The notes beneath the pieces are model-generated. The model saw only the letters and a program-made list of their open reading frames with translations, was not told the DNA's origin and searched no databases. Positions 1 through 6,089 of a DNA stretch of 6,089 bases are shown piece after piece. The DNA comes from Gammaproteobacteria bacterium. Lineage in GTDB: Bacteria; Pseudomonadota; Gammaproteobacteria; Arenicellales; Arenicellaceae. A program made the translations under genes and the position numbers. Every line of letters begins with the position of its first letter. Position 1 is the stretch's first letter. Location of the stretch: NCBI GenBank assembly GCA_030426005.1, contig JAUHZM010000194.1, positions 1 to 6,089 of the forward strand, read 5' to 3'.

Positions 1-1940
1 AACGTCATGGACCAGCTCTCATCGGCATTCACTGCGTATACCTTAATCCCATGAGATAAAAGTTCATGATGAGCATCAATCATATAGTCTCCGATGGAAA
101 ACTCTAATTTTTCCAATCCGTCGGTAGTTGTGCGTTCGATATGAACTTTTGCGTCAGAAAAGGTGAGTTCATCCATATCTGGAGACGGCGGGGTCGTTGG
201 TATTCCTGAATAATCAACTTGTACTGGATCTCGCGTAGAATCAATATCAATGGCCATACGAAATTTTGATTGCGAACCCTCACAAATGAACGACAGGTCG
301 GCTAAAAGCCTTTGAAGGTCAAAACCACTACTACGGTAGTCGTATACCCTTAAACTACCCTCTGACTGTTCACACCGGGTGTTATTCACCATAATTCGGA
401 TGTATGGGTGCTCATGGTGATATAAATCTGCTATTAGTGAATAGTAGCCACGCACTAATGAATGACCGTTGGCGGCAGATATTTCGATAGACAACGATTC
501 AAGTTCACTAAAAGCTTCCCCAGTTGCCTCACCGCCCTCAATAAGAAAGTGGACTCCGTTGTGCGAGACCGAAATCTTGGTTAAATTGGAATTCTCCTGT
601 GTGTGTATGTACTTCTTTTCATCGAGTAGCGGATTGCCAGCTTCGCCTTCAACAACGATTGCGAATTGCCCGTTGAAATCACTAGGAATGTGAGGATATG
701 GTTTGTCTGGCAGAACATAAGGGGGAGGTGCGGAGGCATCGTCTGTGAGCACCGCGTCAATGATGCTGGGCAAATAGCTGTAATCAGGTTCGAACACCGG
801 CTCTACAGGAGGCGGGTTATTTCCCGGATCGTTGGGATCACCTCCAGGATTAGGGTCACTAGGGGTTGTCGGTACGCTCGGCCCCGTTGGCATCGACAGG
901 TTGCGCGGGTTTTCAGCAAAATACTGATAACTTTCTGCATTTGCAACAGCTCGGTCTGGCGATGAGTTTGCAAGGTTTCGAGTAGCACTGAGCCCATAGG
1001 TATGGTCATCGGTATTGGCAACAACCCCGAAATGACTGACTTCGTGAATGATGGTGCCAGCTTTTGAGTCGACGCCAGTGCCAGGGATTTGCCAGAAAAT
1101 CGGACACAAATGGATTCGATAGGGCTGGCTTCGATAGACATACGCTATGGTATTGCCGCGATCCACATTGGCCGAACAGGCACAGTCGAATGTGATTGTT
1201 CGATTGTTTAGTGTGCTTGCTATTCGAGCGATATTTTGGTCAACCTTGTTCCACCTTTGCTCAGAATAACTACCAAACCACTCACGGTAACGCCGAGCAC
1301 TTGAGCGTAGGCTAATTGGTGTAGCACGCATGTCGCTGCGCGCACGATTGGCGTATGACTCCGCGACCGAGAGTGCTGAATTGCTGCGTTGTTGCTCGGT
1401 TGTGTTGCACGATTGGAAAGAGGGTGTTTGTTTTGTTGTTGGTCGAGCATCCAACACGTTTATTATGACGGCGGTGTCGTTTGTGAGTTTGTTATGACCT
1501 GCGCCTTGATAGCGAATTGTGTAGTCGCCTGTTTCACTGAAAGAGTATATGTCGTCAAGCGAGACGGTAGCGGAGAGTTCTTCATCTGGAGCAATGTAAA
1601 CAAACTCGTTATCCTTGATGGGTAGACGCTTCACGAGTGGACCGTCATAAGCAACGAGTCCAGATTGATTCGTAATATTAAATAAATCTTCGACTACTCG
1701 CCCTTCCAGCGCGGTGCCCCGAGTCAGCAACTTGATTGTGGTTTGTGAGACATTGCGATATGTGACGGTAAGCTGAATACTGTCGGCTTTTGTTATTATC
1801 GACTTCGCTGGAGCGATCTTAACATCAATGCCTAAGGGCAATGCCGACACGCTCCGTGTAAAAATAAACAGCACGATAACTGCGATTAATTGCACTCCCT
1901 TCAACAAAGCGGAATCGCTTGTTCTTGGTCCTTTCCACAT
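1..1940 (-). CDS. Secreted M35 (aspzincin) zinc metalloendopeptidase with C-terminal extension, partial at the left edge
   Basis: The frame stays open for 646 codons from ATG 1940 and leaves the window without a stop, so the C-terminus is missing. Residues 1-33 form a signal peptide (hydrophobic core about 16-27, likely cut after SVSA), so the product is exported. Residues 34-165 look like the beta-rich N-terminal domain common in this family. The catalytic domain follows (about 170-347): HEVSH at 299-303 supplies two zinc-binding histidines and the catalytic Glu300, and NTDDHTYG at 309-316 supplies the expected third ligand Asp312 and the conserved Tyr315. Cysteines 178, 253, 255 and 279 fit the two family disulfides. 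A Pro/Asp/Asn-rich linker (351-387) leads to a module at about 424-567 with Cys523 and Cys553, then a second Pro-rich linker (about 580-587) and the start of another unrecognised domain. Relatives are lysine-specific endopeptidases, but the pocket residues here differ (Glu336, Gln339), so Lys specificity is uncertain. An in-frame TTG 24 bases upstream is a less likely start; the Shine-Dalgarno signal is weak. Confidence 0.93.
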   Translation of the reverse strand, partial: MWKGPRTSDSALLKGVQLIAVIVLFIFTRSVSALPLGIDVKIAPAKSIITKADSIQLTVTYRNVSQTTIKLLTRGTALEGRVVEDLFNITNQSGLVAYDGPLVKRLPIKDNEFVYIAPDEELSATVSLDDIYSFSETGDYTIRYQGAGHNKLTNDTAVIINVLDARPTTKQTPSFQSCNTTEQQRSNSALSVAESYANRARSDMRATPISLRSSARRYREWFGSYSEQRWNKVDQNIARIASTLNNRTITFDCACSANVDRGNTIAYVYRSQPYRIHLCPIFWQIPGTGVDSKAGTIIHEVSHFGVVANTDDHTYGLSATRNLANSSPDRAVANAESYQYFAENPRNLSMPTGPSVPTTPSDPNPGGDPNDPGNNPPPVEPVFEPDYSYLPSIIDAVLTDDASAPPPYVLPDKPYPHIPSDFNGQFAIVVEGEAGNPLLDEKKYIHTQENSNLTKISVSHNGVHFLIEGGEATGEAFSELESLSIEISAANGHSLVRGYYSLIADLYHHEHPYIRIMVNNTRCEQSEGSLRVYDYRSSGFDLQRLLADLSFICEGSQSKFRMAIDIDSTRDPVQVDYSGIPTTPPSPDMDELTFSDAKVHIERTTTDGLEKLEFSIGDYMIDAHHELLSHGIKVYAVNADESWSMT

Positions 1941-1994
1941 TTCCCAACCCCAACGGATCAATAGTTTAAGTTATTCGTGTCTCCCGAAACCTGC

Positions 1995-2023
1995 ATTATG
2001 GCAGATGGTGAAGTAAAGGTTAA
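1995..2023 (-). promoter_or_regulatory. Candidate sigma70 promoter of the M35 protease gene
   Basis: Read on the minus strand, TTAACC (2018-2023; 4 of 6 matches to TTGACA) is followed after exactly 17 bases by CATAAT (1995-2000; 5 of 6 matches to TATAAT). Transcription would start near 1988, leaving a leader of about 48 bases before the ATG at 1940. The site lies in the 150-base gap after the msrA stop. I see no clear terminator in that gap, so read-through from msrA is also possible. It was found by eye only. Confidence 0.4.
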
Positions 2024-2090
2024 TGTTGAAAAACTGATGTTTTAAGGGTGAGATCTTCTTACCGAAGCAACGACGCTCTATGTGTGTTCT

Positions 2091-2708
2091 TTAATCATTT
2101 TCTCCCCATAATTCAGCAGTGCGTCGATCTCGCCCGCAGCCATTACGATAGTAGCGGTAGCGAAGCGGGTTTTTCTTGTAATAGTCCTGGTGGTATTTTT
2201 CAGCCAGGTAGAATGGCTTCGCGGGCAGAATAGGAGTCACTATGTCTGCTTTAAATGGCTTGGAGGCCTGCAATTGACGTAACGAGTTCATTGCTGTAAC
2301 GCGTTGTGCGTCGTCGGCGTAAAAGATAGCTGATCGATATGAACTGCCTTTGTCACAGAATTGCCCTTGGGCATCCGTTGGGTCAATATGGCGCCAGAAG
2401 TATTCAACCAGTTCGGCATAACTGACTTTTTGTGCATCGTAGCGTACTTCCACCGCCTCGTAGTGTCCGGTTTCGGTGCGGCTGACGGCCTTGTAGTTTG
2501 CCGTTTTAGCACTGCCTCCGGTATAACCTGATACAACTTCTATTACGCCGTCTAGTTTTTCAAAATCGGCTTCGATGCACCAGAAACAACCACCGGCAAA
2601 GAGGGCAGTCTGTGGCGTATTCGGCGTGGGTTCCGTTTGTGCCTGAGTGGCTGAGATGAAGAACAGCAGTCCGGACACGGTAATCAATAGCGAGCTTAGT
2701 TTTTGCAT
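2091..2708 (-). CDS. msrA: Peptide-methionine (S)-S-oxide reductase MsrA, exported form
   Basis: This 205-residue MsrA reduces the S-epimer of methionine sulfoxide in oxidised proteins, using cysteine chemistry. Residues 1-23 are a signal peptide (Lys3, hydrophobic stretch 7-20, likely cut after TQA), so it should act in the periplasm. GGCFWC at 39-44 carries the nucleophile Cys41. GHYEAV (81-86) carries the conserved acid Glu84, and the QFCDKGSSYRS segment (116-126) and KYHQDYY (171-177) are family signatures. Cys191 in NGCGRDRR near the C-terminus is the likely resolving cysteine. This C-terminal NGCGRDRR...ELWG form differs from the GYCGIGG tail of the E. coli type. The catalytic Cys sits only about 17 residues after the predicted cleavage site. 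The gene is divergent from the second msrA across 121 bases. No good Shine-Dalgarno precedes the ATG, and an upstream in-frame TAA limits extension. No MsrB is fused to it or adjacent. Confidence 0.95.
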   Translation of the reverse strand: MQKLSSLLITVSGLLFFISATQAQTEPTPNTPQTALFAGGCFWCIEADFEKLDGVIEVVSGYTGGSAKTANYKAVSRTETGHYEAVEVRYDAQKVSYAELVEYFWRHIDPTDAQGQFCDKGSSYRSAIFYADDAQRVTAMNSLRQLQASKPFKADIVTPILPAKPFYLAEKYHQDYYKKNPLRYRYYRNGCGRDRRTAELWGEND

Positions 2709-2829
2709 GGCGTGTTGTTTCAGTTGGTTTTAACTCTGTGTTAGTACGTTTTTTTGAAGTGAGGATTGAATTACCGTTGAATGATATTATCTGCAACGTC
2801 AAAACAATCTCATCGCAGGTATACAGACC

Positions 2830-3471
2830 GTGTTAGCTGACAAATTATCACTCCCAACGCCTGACAAGGCGCTTCCAGGCCGCGATACACCGATGGTGTT
2901 CACTAATAAACACTTTGTGAATGGTCAACCATTAAAGCCACCATTTACCGATAATGATGAGGCGCTGGAGATCGCCTACTTTGGTCTCGGGTGTTTTTGG
3001 GGCGCTGAGCGCAAGCTCTGGCAGCAGCCTGGTGTGGTTACTACAGCGGTAGGCTACATGGCCGGAATTACGCCAAACCCGACCTACGAAGAGGTGTGTT
3101 CGGGTTTAACGGGTCACAATGAAACGGTTATGGTGGTATTTGACCCAGCGAAGACCTCGTATGCACAGTTGCTGAGTGTCTTCTTTGAGTCACACGACCC
3201 CACACAAGGTATGCGGCAAGGGAATGATCGCGGTACGCAGTATCGATCGGGTTTATACACAAGCTCAGACGCGCAACAAGCCACCGCTGAGCAGGTGCGT
3301 GCCAGATACCAAGCGGCATTGACTAAGGCTGGTAAGACCGAACAAATTACAACCGAAATACAACCGGCGGCTGAGTTTTACTACGCTGAAGACTACCATC
3401 AGCAGTACCTAGCCAAGAATCCAAATGGCTATTGTGGAATTGGTGGTACGGGTGTGACTTGTCCGATTTAG
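2830..3471 (+). CDS. msrA: Peptide-methionine (S)-S-oxide reductase MsrA, cytoplasmic E. coli type
   Basis: This 213-residue protein has no signal peptide and closely resembles E. coli MsrA along its length, including the N-terminal ALPGRDTPM (14-22), so it should repair methionine-S-sulfoxide in the cytoplasm with thioredoxin as reductant. GCFWGAER at 54-61 carries the nucleophile Cys55. TGHNETV holds the conserved acid. DPTQGMRQGND...GTQYRS and FYYAEDYHQQYL are hallmark blocks. The C-terminal GYCGIGG tail carries the recycling cysteines Cys202 and Cys211, nine residues apart, against eight in E. coli as I recall it. The start is GTG, with GCAGG about 10 bases upstream as the likely ribosome site. 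An in-frame TGA at 2782 limits extension, and the N-terminal match to E. coli supports this start. The DUF423 gene follows 20 bases after the stop and is probably co-transcribed. Confidence 0.96.
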   Translation: MLADKLSLPTPDKALPGRDTPMVFTNKHFVNGQPLKPPFTDNDEALEIAYFGLGCFWGAERKLWQQPGVVTTAVGYMAGITPNPTYEEVCSGLTGHNETVMVVFDPAKTSYAQLLSVFFESHDPTQGMRQGNDRGTQYRSGLYTSSDAQQATAEQVRARYQAALTKAGKTEQITTEIQPAAEFYYAEDYHQQYLAKNPNGYCGIGGTGVTCPI

Positions 3472-3491
3472 GTCCAGCATCTACTAGACCT

Positions 3492-3890
3492 ATGGATTTT
3501 TCACGGACTGTGCTTCTCATCGGCGCCGTATTGGCGTTGTCCGGTGTGGCTTTGGGTGCTTTTGGTGCACACGCGCTGGCGGCGTTATTGAGCGAAAACA
3601 ATCGTGTGTCGACGTTTGAGCTCGCGAACCGCTATCAGTTCTACCATGCGCTCGCGCTCCTGCTGCTTGGTGTGGTCGTAATGTTTCAATCGCGGGCATG
3701 GGTAACTATTCCAGTGGTTTTTTGCTTGGTGGCTGGTGTGATTGTATTCAGCGGTTCCTTGTATGCGCTTGCACTTACCAATATACGCTGGTTAGGCGCT
3801 GTGACACCTGTTGGTGGCGTATTGTTGTTAGCGGGTTGGGCAATACTATCGATTAATCTTTGGCGCAAGGGTGTTGCCAATCCAGACTAA
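3492..3890 (+). CDS. DUF423 family small inner-membrane protein (YgdD-like)
   Basis: The 132-residue product matches the usual DUF423 length and pattern. VALGAFGAHAL (19-29) lies in the first helix, YQFYHALALL (48-57) opens the second, FSGSLYALAL (86-95) is in the third, and TPVGG...GW (105-116) is in the fourth. Predicted membrane spans are about 6-28, 50-66, 70-95 and 100-121. The molecular function of the family is not established. A longer reading frame with an ATG at 3432 would overlap the end of msrA and add 20 unrelated residues, whereas the ATG at 3492 places the first helix right at the N-terminus, as in homologues. No strong Shine-Dalgarno is visible. With only 20 bases after msrA, it is probably translated from the same transcript. 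I see no functional link to methionine repair. Confidence 0.93.
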   Translation: MDFSRTVLLIGAVLALSGVALGAFGAHALAALLSENNRVSTFELANRYQFYHALALLLLGVVVMFQSRAWVTIPVVFCLVAGVIVFSGSLYALALTNIRWLGAVTPVGGVLLLAGWAILSINLWRKGVANPD

Positions 3891-3908
3891 TATCGTTTAG
3901 TTGTTCTT

Positions 3909-3955
3909 GGTTATTTTAACGTGGCGGCCCTAAGCCGAATACAAGACAAATAACC
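3909..3955 (+). repeat. Nested inverted repeats after the DUF423 gene
   Basis: GGTTATTT (3909-3916) and AAATAACC (3948-3955) are perfect 8-bp inverted copies, and inside them CGGC (3925-3928) pairs with GCCG (3934-3937) around a 5-base loop. Together they could form a stem enclosing a small hairpin downstream of the DUF423 stop. No T-tract follows, so a classic intrinsic terminator is not supported. The AT-rich outer arms with a long loop could arise by chance. Confidence 0.25.
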
Positions 3956-3970
3956 GGTATCTAATGCCAA

Positions 3971-3999
3971 TTCATGCAAACGCACAGGAATGCTTTATT
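3971..3999 (+). promoter_or_regulatory. Weak candidate promoter for the sensor-kinase gene
   Basis: TGCTTTATT (3991-3999) resembles an extended -10 element: TG, one base, then TTTATT with 4 of 6 matches to TATAAT. TTCATG (3971-3976) lies 17 bases upstream but matches TTGACA at only 3 positions. A start near 4006 would place the two palindromic boxes at 4011-4049 just downstream of the transcription start. The evidence is weak and was found by eye. Confidence 0.2.
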
Positions 4000-4010
4000 C
4001 TTAGGCGGAT

Positions 4011-4049
4011 ACCGCATAAAATTGCGCCAAGACCGCAAAGCTTTGCGGT
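4011..4049 (+). promoter_or_regulatory. Tandem palindromic operator-like boxes ahead of the sensor kinase
   Basis: Box 2, ACCGCAAAGCTTTGCGGT (4032-4049), is a perfect 18-bp palindrome. Box 1 (4011-4028) has the same layout, ACCGCA-TAAAAT-TGCGCC, with an identical left half and two mismatched bases in the right half (TGCGCC instead of TGCGGT). The boxes start exactly 21 bp apart, about two helical turns, so two bound dimers would sit on the same DNA face. The last base is 14 bases from the ATG at 4064. This arrangement is typical of a transcription-factor operator, but the binding protein is unknown. Box 2 could also fold as an RNA hairpin near the ribosome site. A further small hairpin, GCGG-ATA-CCGC (4005-4015), overlaps box 1. 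Confidence 0.5.
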
Positions 4050-4063
4050 TTACTACCCAAACC

Positions 4064-5491
4064 ATGAATGATTATTCCCTTTACAGCACCGCAGAGGCGA
4101 AAAAACGAAGTTTGAATCGACGCTTCGTGATTGCCGGACTGCTGGGTATTTTTTTGATCGTCACTGCGTTGACGGCTGGCGGTTACTATCGTCTGCAAAA
4201 AAATAGCCTGGCAGAAATGTCGAGCCGCGTAGCCGGTGAAATGCAACAGCTGGTGATTCGCTATAGTCAAATGCCTGACCAAGCGTTAGCGGAATCGAAT
4301 GCTGAAACGACAGCAGGGTTAGATCAAACCTCAGAAAAAATAAAGCGTTTGGGTACCGCCATGACCGGTATCACAGGTGTGGCATCAGTGAGTTTATTCG
4401 ACGCGTCTTACAGTCGAGTATGGAATAGTGGTGCCACACAAGCCTTGTCGTCCGAACAGCGCGCCGCGGCACAGAAATTGTTACGTGGACAGGGGCGGTC
4501 GTATCGCGTTGTATCGCATGATTTGCTGAGTGGGCAGTCTTGGTGGCAGGCGATCACTCGTGCGTATCCATTAACTGAGTTGCTGGTCGTGGTGCGACAG
4601 GCTGACGGCACACCGCTCTTAGGGCGCGTTATGGTCGACCATCGTGCGGAACTTGGGATTGCACAAACCATGGCCGTGCGGCTGCTGTTGTTTCTTGCAG
4701 CCAGCACATTGGTATTATTTTATCTGCTGTATTACATCTTTCAGCGCGGTATCCAAACCATCAATGAACAAGAAGATCGTCTGAACGATCAGATTGCTCG
4801 CTTGTCGAATCTGTTGTCGGCGAATAAGGAATTACAGAAAAGTATGAAGACCGCCAGTTCCAGAGCGGTTGAGTTGAATGAACAGTTCCTGCGTCGTGTT
4901 GGTGCCGATTTGCATGATGGCCCGGCGCAAATGATCGGGTTTGCGGTACTCAGGTTGGCGCAGATATCGAAACATGAGGCAGCGCAAGATCTTGGGCATG
5001 AGTTTCATGCGGTTAAAGATGCATTGAATGAATCCCTAGAGGAGATACGCGGCATCTCGTCTGGGCTAGTGTTGCCGCAGCTTGAACAAATGAGTTTGGA
5101 GCAGTGTCTGCGCAAGGTCGTGTTGCTGCACAGCGCGAAATCTGACACGGAAGTGGCTCAGTACTATCAAGATTTGCCGGATGACATCCCGTTACCGATT
5201 AAGATTACAGCTTACCGATTTATTCAGGAAGCTTTAAACAACTCACACCGCCATGGGCAGGCGAATAAGTGTCGATTAAACGCTTTCGTGAAGGACGATG
5301 TGTTACATTTATCACTGAAGGACAACGGTGTTGGTTTCCGCTTGTCTTCCCTGTCTACCAGTGGCGGACACCTCGGTTTAATGGGGTTGAAAGACCGCAT
5401 CGAAAGTCTGGGTGGAAAATTCAATATTAATAGTGAGCTGGGTGTTGGTACCGCGTTGCGATTGTCGATTAGTCTGGACGACGATGCATAG
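4064..5491 (+). CDS. Membrane sensor histidine kinase, HisKA_3 (NarX/DegS-like) class
   Basis: From ATG 4064 the product has 475 residues. A short basic cytoplasmic N-terminus is followed by TM1 (about 21-41), a periplasmic region of about 160 residues (42-204), TM2 (205-226) and a cytoplasmic coiled-coil-like stretch (about 235-275). The dimerisation and phosphotransfer helix has the DLHDGPAQ motif with the phospho-accepting His284. The ATPase domain shows the N box (EALNNSHRHG, Asn392/Asn393), the G1 box DNGVGF (Asp420) and the GLMGLKDR G2 box (from Gly438). It should autophosphorylate and pass phosphate to the NarL-type regulator encoded next. The sensor region matches nothing I recognise with confidence; LFDASYSRVWNSG and a following strand-rich part hint at a Cache-like fold (inference). 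An ATG at 3974 would add 30 residues, but that stretch contains the tandem palindromes, so 4064 is preferred. Neither start has a good Shine-Dalgarno. Confidence 0.9.
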   Translation: MNDYSLYSTAEAKKRSLNRRFVIAGLLGIFLIVTALTAGGYYRLQKNSLAEMSSRVAGEMQQLVIRYSQMPDQALAESNAETTAGLDQTSEKIKRLGTAMTGITGVASVSLFDASYSRVWNSGATQALSSEQRAAAQKLLRGQGRSYRVVSHDLLSGQSWWQAITRAYPLTELLVVVRQADGTPLLGRVMVDHRAELGIAQTMAVRLLLFLAASTLVLFYLLYYIFQRGIQTINEQEDRLNDQIARLSNLLSANKELQKSMKTASSRAVELNEQFLRRVGADLHDGPAQMIGFAVLRLAQISKHEAAQDLGHEFHAVKDALNESLEEIRGISSGLVLPQLEQMSLEQCLRKVVLLHSAKSDTEVAQYYQDLPDDIPLPIKITAYRFIQEALNNSHRHGQANKCRLNAFVKDDVLHLSLKDNGVGFRLSSLSTSGGHLGLMGLKDRIESLGGKFNINSELGVGTALRLSISLDDDA

Positions 5492-5519
5492 AGCAACATG
5501 ATTTCGATACTTAGCGAGC

Positions 5520-5586
5520 TGGTTGCGCGATGACAATCTTTGGCAGACTGGATTCATTCTGCACACAGTGCGATGCTACGCAACCA
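5520..5586 (+). repeat. Inverted repeats in the gap between kinase and regulator genes
   Basis: TGGTTGCG (5520-5527) and CGCAACCA (5579-5586) are perfect inverted copies 51 bases apart. The right arm overlaps a tighter hairpin, TGCG (5569-5572) with CGCA (5579-5582) around 6 bases. They fill much of the 123-base non-coding gap and could be a regulatory or mRNA-processing element. There is no T-tract to suggest a terminator, and chance occurrence is possible. Confidence 0.22.
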
Positions 5587-5614
5587 AACTTATGTCGGAG
5601 AGAGACGAACTAGT

Positions 5615-6089
5615 ATGAGTGACCGAATTCGGATTGTTGTGGTCGATGACCATCCTTTGTTTCGAGAAGGTGTGGTGACCACGTTGACGCAAAGGGGCTA
5701 CTTTAATGGGGTAGCACAGGCCGGCAGCAAGGAAGAGGCGATCATACAGGCAGAGAAGCATATTCCTGATTTAATGCTGCTTGATGTCAGCATGCCTGGA
5801 GGCGGTATTGAGACGGCATCCGAGATCTCTGCGCGTGTCCCAGTAATTAAAATTATTATGCTGACGGTGTCTGAGCAGGAGCATGACGTTCAAGCGGCTC
5901 TCAAAGCTCAGGCGCGTGGATACATTCTCAAGGGTGTCGCCTCTGAGGAGTTGATCTCCATTTTGCGCGATATTCATAATGGCGACTCATATATTTCCCC
6001 AAATTTGGCGGTCAATATCTTGATGCGCAGCTCCGAGCAACCCAAACCAGACTCACCGGATGACTTTGATCTGAATGAGCGGGAGCGTC
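5615..6089 (+). CDS. NarL/FixJ-family response regulator, partial at the right edge
   Basis: The first 158 residues are present. The receiver domain (about 4-120) has the acidic pair Asp11/Asp12, the phospho-acceptor Asp57 in LMLLDVSMPGG, the switch Thr84 and the conserved Lys106 in GYILKG, so every key phosphorylation residue is intact. A linker rich in Pro, Asp and Ser (about 139-151) leads to LNERER at the window edge, the usual opening of a LuxR-type helix-turn-helix; the rest of that DNA-binding domain, about 50-60 residues, lies outside. It should be the partner of the preceding HisKA_3 kinase, because these classes normally pair, and act as a phosphorylation-dependent transcription factor. 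GGAG at 5597-5600, within the purine-rich GGAGAGAGACG, is a usable though rather distant ribosome site for ATG 5615. The 123-base gap to the kinase is larger than in a tight operon. Confidence 0.95.
   Translation, partial: MSDRIRIVVVDDHPLFREGVVTTLTQRGYFNGVAQAGSKEEAIIQAEKHIPDLMLLDVSMPGGGIETASEISARVPVIKIIMLTVSEQEHDVQAALKAQARGYILKGVASEELISILRDIHNGDSYISPNLAVNILMRSSEQPKPDSPDDFDLNERER

Noticed and set aside
469..1625. Several short plus-strand and alternative minus-frame reading frames (for example 469-693, 666-965, 1389-1625, and 803-1141 on the minus strand)
   Set aside because: All lie inside the M35 protease gene, whose frame carries a signal peptide, zinc motif and domain structure. The short products have no recognisable features and no ribosome sites.
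2047..2063. Possible terminator hairpin GGTGAGA-TCT-TCTTACC between msrA and the M35 gene
   Set aside because: On the transcribed minus strand the stem has an A-C mismatch and no T-run directly follows, so a terminator is not supported.
1828..2233. Short plus-strand reading frames at 1828-2016 and 2048-2233
   Set aside because: They overlap the M35 gene start and the msrA 3' end on the opposite strand, and they show no domain, signal peptide or convincing ribosome site.
2709..2829. Divergent promoters between the two msrA genes
   Set aside because: Elements such as TATTAT (2785-2790) lack a -35 partner at proper spacing on either strand. Promoters must lie here or nearby, but I cannot place them.
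3432..3491. Longer start for the DUF423 protein at 3432
   Set aside because: The added 20 residues are read out of frame from the end of msrA, and family members begin just before the first membrane helix, which fits ATG 3492.
1..6089. Defence, CRISPR, toxin-antitoxin, mobile or secretion-cluster system
   Set aside because: Every long frame is explained by protease, MsrA, DUF423 or two-component genes. No repeat arrays, transposase motifs or small paired genes were seen.

Overview
The window looks like chromosomal DNA of a free-living, probably marine or aquatic, gammaproteobacterium. This is inferred from an Escherichia coli-type MsrA, a YgdD-like DUF423 protein, a secreted bacterial M35 aspzincin with extra C-terminal modules, and a NarL-type two-component pair. 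I cannot name the genus. No RNA genes, insertion sequences, CRISPR arrays or phage genes are visible. Coding density is high, and no gap between genes exceeds about 175 bases.

Layout. Positions 1-1940 (minus strand) hold most of a large secreted zinc metalloendopeptidase of family M35 that runs off the left edge. A plausible sigma70 promoter lies just upstream at 1995-2023. Positions 2091-2708 (minus) hold an exported methionine sulfoxide reductase A. A 121-base intergenic region separates it from a second, cytoplasmic MsrA of a different subfamily (2830-3471, plus), which is followed 20 bases later by a small four-helix membrane protein of family DUF423 (3492-3890). After a short non-coding stretch come a membrane-bound HisKA_3 sensor kinase (4064-5491, plus) and, 123 bases further on, a NarL/FixJ response regulator (5615 to the right edge, incomplete).

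How the genes fit together. The two divergent MsrA enzymes would repair methionine-S-sulfoxide in two compartments, the cell envelope and the cytoplasm. The kinase and regulator form a conventional phosphorelay pair with an uncharacterised periplasmic sensor region of about 160 residues. The link between the two-component system and the other genes is unknown.

The gene content is mostly ordinary and I see no clear undescribed multi-gene system. The most notable non-coding signal is a pair of palindromic boxes, ACCGCA-N6-TGCGGT, one perfect and one with two mismatched bases. Their centres are exactly 21 bp apart, directly ahead of the sensor-kinase start. The most notable protein signal is a change at the residues expected to set lysine specificity in the M35 protease.
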